From positions 1-64,000 of the forward strand of contig JAHHSK010000001.1 in the NCBI GenBank assembly GCA_020025255.1: 64,000 nt of DNA, read 5' to 3'. A model generated the notes under the pieces. The model was not told the DNA's origin, searched no databases, and saw only the letters and a program-made list of their open reading frames with translations. Position 1 is the first letter of the stretch, and each line of letters starts with the position of its first letter. This document shows, piece by piece, positions 28,957-35,414 of this stretch. Made by a program: the position numbers and the translations under genes. This stretch comes from Ruthenibacterium sp. Lineage in GTDB: Bacteria > Bacillota > Clostridia > Oscillospirales > Ruminococcaceae.

Positions 28957-29015
28957 AAAAGCACCCCGTTTGTTAGACAGTAGGATATACGATCTAACAG
29001 ATGGGGTGCTTTTTC
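28957..29015. terminator. Long hairpin, probable bidirectional terminator
   Basis: Two nested stems form: AAAAGCACCCC with GGGGTGCTTTT, and TGTTAGA with TCTAACA, around a 15-base loop. T runs end the hairpin in both directions, fitting a shared terminator between convergent genes. The ends are also reminiscent of insertion-sequence termini. Confidence 0.75.
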
Positions 29016-29036
29016 AAAGCTGCTTGCTCCGTTTGC

Positions 29037-29501
29037 TTAATTCACATATCTGCCCCATTCTGCAGCCAGCTTTTCCATGCTCCACGCCGCGTTGGCGGGG
29101 CTTGTGCTCGGCAGCTTCACGGCTTCGATACCGGGCTGTGCGTTATATTTTTCATACAGACGATATGCGGTTGCGCCGTTGCACAGGATCCGGCGGATCG
29201 GTGCCCTTCGGAGCAGCCCGCGAATATCCGTCGGCACCACATCGCGGATCGTGGCATCCGATGCACCGGTAATGGTGCAGCTTTCGATCGTATCCCAAAG
29301 CGCAATCCGATGCCGCAGCAGCATATCCTTCTTTGCCGCAATGCTTTGCGGCATTTCCTCATCCAGCAGCCGCGCCATCAGCTTCCAGAAACGATTCTGC
29401 GGATGCCCGTAGAAAAAGCCCTGCTCTCGGCTTTTGGGGCTGGGCCATGTGCCGACGATCAGCACGGTGCAGCTTTCATTATAAACCGGTTCAAATGCCA
29501 T
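29037..29501 (-). CDS. Hypoxanthine/mismatch-specific DNA glycosylase (UDG superfamily)
   Basis: The 154-residue protein has the motif VLIVGTWPSPKSREQGFFYG, then NRFWKLM. The C-terminal motif is LPSTSPANA. These match the DNA-deoxyinosine glycosylase (family 6) branch of the uracil-DNA glycosylase superfamily, which removes hypoxanthine from deaminated adenine. Family 6 enzymes use an Asn in place of the usual catalytic residue; an exact assignment here needs an alignment. It ends a minus-strand series that starts with an aldo/keto reductase gene. Confidence 0.85.
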   Translation of the reverse strand: MAFEPVYNESCTVLIVGTWPSPKSREQGFFYGHPQNRFWKLMARLLDEEMPQSIAAKKDMLLRHRIALWDTIESCTITGASDATIRDVVPTDIRGLLRRAPIRRILCNGATAYRLYEKYNAQPGIEAVKLPSTSPANAAWSMEKLAAEWGRYVN

Positions 29502-29574
29502 AGCTTTCCTTTCCGAGGCACGCTCTGCCTTGCCTGCGTTTCATCTGCGTATCGCATGGGCGGTATGCTTTTCT

Positions 29575-30258
29575 TCACGGTTCCTGCGCAGTGAAACATT
29601 CTTCTGCGCTGCCGAAGACGTGTGTTTCTTCCCACCGGATGCCTGCCTGCCGAACGAGCCGTGCAGCCGCTTGCTGCTTTGTACAGCCCGAATGGGAAAT
29701 GCTGTACCACCCGGATGAAAGCGCAGTGATGCTCCAGCCCAAGTAGCCGTATTTTTTTACGAACTGTTCCATTTGCGCTTCGCTCATTGCTGCACAGGCG
29801 CCAAACGGCATGCTTTCCCGATGACGCACCTGATCCTCGCCATCCTTTGCCATAGGGATGCGATCCGATTGCTTTTCCCGCATACGGCAGATGAGCGAAT
29901 ATTCTACATATGCATAGGAGCCATCCTCAAAGATAAATTCCAGCGGAATATCATAATCTTCACAGAAATCGACCAGCGCATACATTTCCTCGGCTGTCAT
30001 GCTGATCTGCCACAGTGCGCCGCCCGATGCATCGCTTGCCTGTGCACCGTTTGCAGCAATGAAATAATCCGGTTTTATTTTCTTGCCCAGCACTGCCTGT
30101 GCTGCGCTGCGCACATAGCCTGTTGCTGCAAGAATGACTGCCCCGCTGTCTGCCAGTTTTTTGCAGCAGACCGCCAGGTTCTTTTCGTGCGCAGCGTCTG
30201 CCCCCGCCGCAAGGATTTCATCGACATCGATTACCGCTGCTTTGATCCTCATGTACAT
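29575..30258 (-). CDS. Degenerate HAD superfamily (Cof-like) protein
   Basis: The 227-residue protein resembles Cof-type sugar phosphatases but is damaged. Motif I reads IDVDEI, keeping the two aspartates but not the D-x-D-G-T form. Motif II is AATGY. The C2 cap region follows, including PDYFIAANGAQ. The usual C-terminal GD-x-x-N-D metal motif is replaced by FGSAEECF and the protein stops 11 residues later, about 35 residues short of the family. It may be non-catalytic or a decaying gene. It lies between the aldose epimerase and DNA glycosylase genes on the same strand. Confidence 0.6.
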   Translation of the reverse strand: MYMRIKAAVIDVDEILAAGADAAHEKNLAVCCKKLADSGAVILAATGYVRSAAQAVLGKKIKPDYFIAANGAQASDASGGALWQISMTAEEMYALVDFCEDYDIPLEFIFEDGSYAYVEYSLICRMREKQSDRIPMAKDGEDQVRHRESMPFGACAAMSEAQMEQFVKKYGYLGWSITALSSGWYSISHSGCTKQQAAARLVRQAGIRWEETHVFGSAEECFTAQEP

Positions 30259-30322
30259 TCCTCTCGTATTGGTTTTATTGTTTCATTCCCTGTGCGCCGT
30301 GCGTCTTTCTTTTTTTACGGGC

Positions 30323-31204
30323 TTATCGCAGAAAGGCAACGGCCAGATCGGTTTCCCACTCTTTTTCGGGCGGCAGTACGATCGTATCGGATTTTTCTGT
30401 CCATATGCCGCTGGCACTGCGCGCATCCGGCAAGCCATGCCACGGTTCAATGCAAAGGTAATGGATCGGCCCTTTGGCGCTCCACATCAGCACATACGGG
30501 AAATTTTCAATATTTACCGCGATGCTGCGTCCGGTATCCTTTTCCACGATCGAAAATGTTTTGGCTTTCAGGTCGGCAAAGCACACGCTGTCATGGTCAA
30601 ACATTCCATCGTGCACCGGGATATCCGTCTGGTTTTCAAAATAGGTATAGCGTTCACCCGTTACCAGTCCATCGTTTTCATCGGTGACGATCACTTGCGG
30701 GGTTTGCGGTGCATCAAAGCGCAGCACATAATCCTCCGGCTTATGCTGCGGATCAAACGGACACAGGAAGGCCGGATGATACCCAAACGAGAACGGCATA
30801 TCTTCATTTCCATCGTTTTCGACCCGAATTTCGTGGTGCAGTACATTCCCTTCCAGCCGATATGTGGAAAACAGCTTGAATGCAAACGGATAAATTTCCA
30901 TAGTGCGCGCATTTGCTTCCAGGCACAGCGTAACCCGATCCGGATGCTGCTCGACCAAAGCATGTTCAAAATCCCGGGCAAAGCCATGCTGCTTTCCCTC
31001 ATACATAACATCCTTATGCATAAATGTTCCGTTTTTCAGCCTGCCGCAGTACGGGAACAGGATCGGCGCATGACGCCCCCATATTTCCGGATCGGCCTGC
31101 CAAAGCATTTCCTGCCCATCTTCTTTTTTTATGATACTGTGCAGTTCTGCGCCCTTGCTGTGCACCTTGACGCGCAGCACCTCATTTTCAATTATAAACT
31201 CCAT
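30323..31204 (-). CDS. Aldose 1-epimerase family protein (LacX-like)
   Basis: The 293-residue protein belongs to the galactose mutarotase-like fold. Landmarks are GAELHSIIKKEDGQEMLWQ near the N-terminus, HAPILFPYCGRL, HGFARD with the first catalytic-type His, FGYHPAFLCPF with the second, and LCIEPWHGLPD near the end. These are the LacX/YeaD-like branch. I begin at the ATG at 31204 after GGAGGAAC; the frame extends 14 codons further without a ribosome binding site. The likely role is interconversion of sugar anomers; the sugar is unknown. Confidence 0.85.
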   Translation of the reverse strand: MEFIIENEVLRVKVHSKGAELHSIIKKEDGQEMLWQADPEIWGRHAPILFPYCGRLKNGTFMHKDVMYEGKQHGFARDFEHALVEQHPDRVTLCLEANARTMEIYPFAFKLFSTYRLEGNVLHHEIRVENDGNEDMPFSFGYHPAFLCPFDPQHKPEDYVLRFDAPQTPQVIVTDENDGLVTGERYTYFENQTDIPVHDGMFDHDSVCFADLKAKTFSIVEKDTGRSIAVNIENFPYVLMWSAKGPIHYLCIEPWHGLPDARSASGIWTEKSDTIVLPPEKEWETDLAVAFLR

Positions 31205-31249
31205 AGTGTTCCTCCGTAGTTGGATGCAGCCTTTGTAAACCGGCACCGC

Positions 31250-32269
31250 TCATTCATTTTCTGCAAATGCTGCCGCAACACGCTTGAGTTTTTCGCGGAT
31301 CGGCAGTTCATAAGGACAGCGTACTTCACACTTGCCGCAGCCGATGCAATCCTGCGCCTTGGCTTTCTGCGATGCATAGCGCGAACGCGCCCACTGGGAA
31401 AGATCATAATGCTTTAAGTAGTTTTCAAACAGGAACATGCTGGGAATATCGATCCCCACCGTACAGGGGGCACAATACCCGCATCTGCGGCAAAAATCAC
31501 CGGAAAGCTCTGCTCGGATCGCTTCACATTCCGCCATTTCCTCTTGAGTCAGCGGCCCGTGTATTTCCGCTGCTGCGGCATTCTGTTCAATTTCCTCCAC
31601 TGTTGCCATGCCCGGAATCGCGATCGTGCAGTCCGGATTCTGAAGAATATACCGCATGGCAAGCGTTCCGTTTGTAATGTTGCCGCCCGCAAGCGGCTTC
31701 ATTGCAATGATGCCGACGCCCTGCTGTGCCGCACGGTGCATCAGTTCTTCTCCCTGGCTTTCCACAATATTGTACGGGAACATGATCGTCTCCACCTGCG
31801 GATACGTCAGCAGCCGTTCAAAGCTTTCCACCGAATGAGCCGTAGCACCCAGATGCCGCACTTTCCCCGCTTTGATCGCATCCCGGATCGCTGCACCGGC
31901 TCCTTCCTCCGAAAATGCGAGTTCGAAATCGGCATCTGTTTTAATATTATGGATCTGATACAGATCGATATGATCGGTTTTCAGATCCCGAAGGCTTTGC
32001 TCAATATCCCGCGCCATATCCGCATAGGTGCGCGACATGGATTTGGTTGCCAGCACAAACTTTTCACGCAGGCCGCCCGAAAGTGCTTCGCCCAGATAGC
32101 GTTCCGAAACGGTATAAGCTCGTGCCGTATCAATAAAGTTCACACCTGTTTCAACCAGTTTTTCCATAAGGACCCGCGTTCCTGCCGCATCGATGCGCTG
32201 AATGGGAATCCCCCCGAAGCCCACGGCAGAAACCTGCAGCCCGGTTTTCCCGAGAACTCTGTACTTCAT
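31250..32269 (-). CDS. Aldo/keto reductase with C-terminal 4Fe-4S ferredoxin domain
   Basis: The 339-residue protein has an AKR barrel at about 1-265: RVLGKTGLQVSAVGFGGIPI, FIDTARAYTVSERYLGEAL with the catalytic Asp/Tyr, LATKSMSR with the lysine. A ferredoxin-like tail follows with CRRCGYCAPC and CIGCGKCEVRCPYELPI, enough cysteines for two 4Fe-4S clusters. This two-domain form is common in strict anaerobes, where reduced ferredoxin may replace or supplement NADPH. It leads a probable operon with the epimerase, HAD and glycosylase genes (gaps of 45-73 bases). Confidence 0.92.
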   Translation of the reverse strand: MKYRVLGKTGLQVSAVGFGGIPIQRIDAAGTRVLMEKLVETGVNFIDTARAYTVSERYLGEALSGGLREKFVLATKSMSRTYADMARDIEQSLRDLKTDHIDLYQIHNIKTDADFELAFSEEGAGAAIRDAIKAGKVRHLGATAHSVESFERLLTYPQVETIMFPYNIVESQGEELMHRAAQQGVGIIAMKPLAGGNITNGTLAMRYILQNPDCTIAIPGMATVEEIEQNAAAAEIHGPLTQEEMAECEAIRAELSGDFCRRCGYCAPCTVGIDIPSMFLFENYLKHYDLSQWARSRYASQKAKAQDCIGCGKCEVRCPYELPIREKLKRVAAAFAENE

Positions 32270-32311
32270 TTTCTTCCTCCTGTTGTGTCAGCTTCACGCT
32301 TTATTTTATTT

Positions 32312-32360
32312 ATTATACACCTTATAAAATTTGTTGCAAATAGCATTTTTGTGGTATACT
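32312..32360. promoter_or_regulatory. Overlapping divergent promoters
   Basis: On minus, TTGCAA (32334-32339) and TATAAT (32312-32317) are 16 bases apart and serve the aldo/keto reductase gene. On plus, TTGTTG (32331-32336) and TATACT (32355-32360), 18 bases apart with an extended -10 TG, serve the PAP2 gene. The two -35 regions share the same bases. Confidence 0.65.
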
Positions 32361-32397
32361 GTAATCATTGACGGATCTTATTGCGTTCATTCTAAAA

Positions 32398-32440
32398 AAA
32401 GGGGGGCTGGCAGAATTTCTTCTGCCTTTACATCACTATG
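32398..32440 (+). promoter_or_regulatory. PAP2 leader: ribosome binding site separated from start codon by a hairpin
   Basis: The only strong Shine-Dalgarno sequence, AAAGGGGGG, ends at 32406, 31 bases before the ATG at 32438. Between them is a 7-bp hairpin GGCAGAA-TTTC-TTCTGCC (32409-32426). No other start codon lies in frame upstream. If the hairpin folds, the effective spacing falls to about 13 bases. Confidence 0.5.
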
Positions 32441-33304
32441 TTAAAAGAGAAAACAAACCGTACCTTTCTCGGCCTTGGTGTCGTCATTCTGCTGTTCGGG
32501 CTTTTGACTGCATATCAATTTGATCTTGCGATCGATCTTGCACTGTATAAGCCAACCTTCCTTCCTGCTGTGCTCATGGAATCCTTTGGCTGGCTCCCCC
32601 AGTATCTTCCCCTGGTTCTGCTGCTTGTGCTGCTTGCTTTGGATCCCGCTCTTTCCCGTGCGCTTCGCACCGGCTGCTGCATCCTTTCCGGCATCAGCAG
32701 CGCCCTTCTTCTTTTCGTCGGGAAATATCATCTTGCAAAACGCAATATGCCAAAGCTCACCTCTTGGCTCTGGAGCGCTTTTGTTGCCGCCGCATGTGTT
32801 TTGCTGTGCTGGCGCATGTTTTCGGCCTGCACCGGCGCACAGCGTCAAAAGCTGCGGTTTGTGCTGCGCTGGGGTACGGTGTATCTCTTGGCGGGGCTGG
32901 TTGTCATCAATCTTCTGAAAGCCATGTGGCAGCGCACCCGCTTTGATGATATGCTCATCACCGCCGGCGGGATATCGGAAGGCACCTTTGCCCTGTTCAC
33001 CCGTTGGACGCAGCTGTTTGGCAATGGCGGTTCCAGCTTTCCTTCCGGCCACACAGCCGCCGCGTGCAGCGTTTTTACTCTTGCTGTTGCCTGTGATCTT
33101 TTCCCCCGGTTGGCAAAGCACCGCACGCTTGTGTGGGGTCTGTGCTGGGCATACGTTTTGTTTATGGCCGTGTGCCGCATGATTATCGGCCGCCATTTTC
33201 TAAGCGATACGCTTATGTCCTGTACCGTGATGCTGCTTTTATATTTCGCGCTCACCAAGAACTCCAAATACCGCAATGCTGTCCGAGCGCTGAATGCTCT
33301 ATGA
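32438..33304 (+). CDS. PAP2 family membrane phosphatase
   Basis: The 288-residue protein has about six membrane helices and a PAP2 (type 2 phosphatidic acid phosphatase) core at about 150-275. The motifs are KAMWQRTRFDD as a divergent first motif, SSFPSGHTAAACS as the second with the catalytic His, and CRMIIGRHFLSDT as the third. Family members remove phosphate from lipid phosphates such as undecaprenyl pyrophosphate or phosphatidic acid at the outer membrane face. The gene stands alone. Its start codon has no adjacent ribosome binding site. Confidence 0.9.
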   Translation: MLKEKTNRTFLGLGVVILLFGLLTAYQFDLAIDLALYKPTFLPAVLMESFGWLPQYLPLVLLLVLLALDPALSRALRTGCCILSGISSALLLFVGKYHLAKRNMPKLTSWLWSAFVAAACVLLCWRMFSACTGAQRQKLRFVLRWGTVYLLAGLVVINLLKAMWQRTRFDDMLITAGGISEGTFALFTRWTQLFGNGGSSFPSGHTAAACSVFTLAVACDLFPRLAKHRTLVWGLCWAYVLFMAVCRMIIGRHFLSDTLMSCTVMLLLYFALTKNSKYRNAVRALNAL

Positions 33305-33343
33305 CGCCGCTGCAAAACAGCCCCTCGTTGAAACAATATACAC

Positions 33344-33392
33344 AAATCGGCTGCCAAAGGAAACGGAACGCTTCCTTTGGCAGCCGATTTTC
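33344..33392. terminator. Bidirectional terminator after the PAP2 gene
   Basis: A 19-bp perfect stem (33344-33362 with 33372-33390, AAATCGGCTGCCAAAGGAA and its complement) lies between convergent genes. Confidence 0.9.
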
Positions 33393-33454
33393 ATAGTTTG
33401 CTTTCCGGTTGTGTGTAGATTGCTCTTACCGTTTGATTCGGCCGCAGAGCTTTT

Positions 33455-33958
33455 TTACAATTCCAACGGTTTTACTTCCAAAGAAAAATAATATTGTATG
33501 AATCCGCGCCCTTTCCATTCTGCCCGCACCTTATAAAAGTAACGTCCCGGTGTGGAAGGTGTGCTGAAGGTACCGTCCCCTGCATCGGAAAGCTCCAGAT
33601 ATTCCGAAGGCTCTTCCACCGTGGAGCGCATCACAGACAGCTCCGTAGGTGCTTTGGAAAACCGGATCGTCATTTCCGCATTCGGCAGAACCTCCACCAT
33701 CTGCAGCGGTACATCTTCGATCAAAAGAAGCGGTGTTTTTTCCTGTGTCAGGAAAAAATTCCACTCCCAGCCCGCCCGGAATACTTCTTTGTTTTCTTCC
33801 AAGTGTTCATCCCCGTACTTTACGGAAATCAGCGGAAGCGCCGATTCGGGATCCTGTGTATCCAATGATTCCTTGATCAATGCCGTAACGCCTGCCGCCG
33901 CCGCTATCAGCACAACACCAATCACCAGTTTGCGAAAAAATACTTTCGGTAGCTTCAT
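33455..33958 (-). CDS. Membrane-anchored extracytoplasmic protein, unknown function
   Basis: The 167-residue protein starts with a basic stretch and one hydrophobic helix (about 10-28: LVIGVVLIAAAAGVTALI), followed by a soluble domain. There is no lipobox, so the helix probably acts as an uncleaved anchor. The soluble part is strand-rich with GDGTFSTPSTPGRYFYKVRAEW and YYFSLEVKPLEL, a pattern like an immunoglobulin-like beta-sandwich. I recognise no named family. It is a single-gene unit on the minus strand. Confidence 0.65.
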   Translation of the reverse strand: MKLPKVFFRKLVIGVVLIAAAAGVTALIKESLDTQDPESALPLISVKYGDEHLEENKEVFRAGWEWNFFLTQEKTPLLLIEDVPLQMVEVLPNAEMTIRFSKAPTELSVMRSTVEEPSEYLELSDAGDGTFSTPSTPGRYFYKVRAEWKGRGFIQYYFSLEVKPLEL

Positions 33959-34113
33959 ACTATGCCTCCCTGCCTGCTGCGTTATTTTCTATTGTATCAT
34001 GGGATACTGCAAAAATCCACCCGCATGATACATTCTTCCCACGCATATTTGTAATACAGACGTCTTTTTCGCCGCAAGGCACATCAGACATTTTTATATT
34101 GGGAGGCATACAA

Positions 34114-34785
34114 ATGATTCCATTCGACAGCAGCTTCACCACCCGAAGATTGGTTCTTATGGATTTGGATTCGATCCTTGCGCTTTTTCATTCCTGCGGC
34201 CGTGATTTTTCCTGGTGCACCAGAGAATGCATCGTTTCTCTTTTCAGTGCGGGCGATTTCTGGGGCGGATTTCTGGGCGATACGCTTGCAATCTGCTGCA
34301 TCTGCGTTTCTTCGGATACGGATTGTGAGCCGGTACGGATCATACAGCGTGAATCGCACGGCCTTTTGCACCCGCAGCGGCTGGTTCTTCCCCCCGCCTT
34401 TACCGACGCCGGCAGTGCATTCGCCCCTTATTTCTTTTCCCAGCTGTGCCGCAGTGCGCTCACAGACACGAATACCCATGCCCCGCTGCACACGTTGGCT
34501 GCATTGCCTGTCAAAAGCGGCACACCGATGCTTTCCGGTTTGTTCGATGCCGGTTTTTCGGCGGTTCGCATGCGCCCGATGTTTTCCCTTCGCCCGCACT
34601 ATCTGCTGGAATTTCCCCGCAGGACGCTCCACGGCGCAAAGCCGCTGTGCATCCATATCCCGGTATCGGAAAGCTATACAATATGCCGACTGCTGGAAAT
34701 CGGCTGGCGCGCATGCGCTGTTCAGGATACCGCCTATGAAAGCTCCGGCGGGCCGTTCCTGTGCCTTTTCGGGGATTTTGAGTGA
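34114..34785 (+). CDS. Unknown protein, possibly a divergent GNAT acetyltransferase
   Basis: The 223-residue protein starts at the ATG at 34114 with GGGAGG upstream. It is rich in Cys, Leu and Phe and has no signal peptide or clear membrane helix. The order of segments is suggestive of GNAT: DFWGGFLGDTLAICCI like strands 2-3, RLVLPPAFTDAGSAFAPYFF at the position of the acetyl-CoA loop, and SGTPMLSGLFDAGFSAVRM like the final motif. The glycine-rich loop itself is missing. I would call it hypothetical; the GNAT reading is inference. Confidence 0.5.
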   Translation: MIPFDSSFTTRRLVLMDLDSILALFHSCGRDFSWCTRECIVSLFSAGDFWGGFLGDTLAICCICVSSDTDCEPVRIIQRESHGLLHPQRLVLPPAFTDAGSAFAPYFFSQLCRSALTDTNTHAPLHTLAALPVKSGTPMLSGLFDAGFSAVRMRPMFSLRPHYLLEFPRRTLHGAKPLCIHIPVSESYTICRLLEIGWRACAVQDTAYESSGGPFLCLFGDFE

Positions 34786-34819
34786 TTTTTAAGGAATTGT
34801 AAACTTTGCAATTTAGTTC

Positions 34820-34859
34820 TTGACGAAACCAAAGATGCGCCTTACACTTAGTTAAGTGT
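34820..34859 (+). promoter_or_regulatory. Promoter and probable MarR operator of the ABC exporter operon
   Basis: TTGACG (34820-34825) and TACACT (34843-34848) are 17 bases apart. The perfect inverted repeat ACACTTA-GT-TAAGTGT (34844-34859) covers the -10 and start region, the normal site for MarR-type repression. Confidence 0.75.
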
Positions 34860-34907
34860 GTTAACTATTATCTATATTAAGTATTTGGGCTTGGAAGGAG
34901 GCTTGCT

Positions 34908-35414
34908 ATGAACAGCCTGAATGACCGCACTGCCGATTTTTTTCGTGTTATGGATCGTGTTCGGCGTGCGTGGCGTAAGATTACGCCATGTGATTTTCTG
35001 AACAAATCGCAGCTGCGAACCCTTATGGAAATTTCCCGCCAGACGCAGCGGTTGGAAGAAGATACCGGAAAAAGCACCGGGGTTCCGCTTTCCGTTCTTG
35101 CTTGTGCTATGAATTTAAGCCTTCCCGCTTTGAGTCAGCGCATGCGTACTTTGGAAGAGCTTGGCTACATCGAACGGGTTCCCGATCCTTGCGACCGGCG
35201 CGTTATCGGTCTTCGCCTTACTTTGGAAGGCGAAAAGACAAAGCAGGAGGCGCACGAGCATTTTACCTTTTTGCTCACGGAAACGCTGAATCGCCTTGGC
35301 CCTGAAAATTCGCGCCAGCTGATCGAACTTCTTTCCCTGCTTGCCCAAGCCTTTGAAGAAACCGGCAGCCAAAGCTATGAGCAAAAAACTACTGTGGAGG
35401 ATATCACTCTATGA
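34908..35414 (+). CDS. MarR family transcriptional regulator
   Basis: The 168-residue protein has a winged helix at about 55-125: GVPLSVLACAMNLSLPALSQRMRTLEELGYIERV, then the wing with the family's D-x-R motif in DPCDRRVIGLRLTLEGE. Flanking helices form the dimer interface. It starts after GGAAGGAGG. The stop overlaps the ABC gene start (ATGA), so it is the first gene of a three-gene operon and most likely represses it through the palindrome over its promoter. The ligand is unknown, but MarR/ABC exporter pairs often respond to drugs or toxic metabolites. Confidence 0.92.
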   Translation: MNSLNDRTADFFRVMDRVRRAWRKITPCDFLNKSQLRTLMEISRQTQRLEEDTGKSTGVPLSVLACAMNLSLPALSQRMRTLEELGYIERVPDPCDRRVIGLRLTLEGEKTKQEAHEHFTFLLTETLNRLGPENSRQLIELLSLLAQAFEETGSQSYEQKTTVEDITL

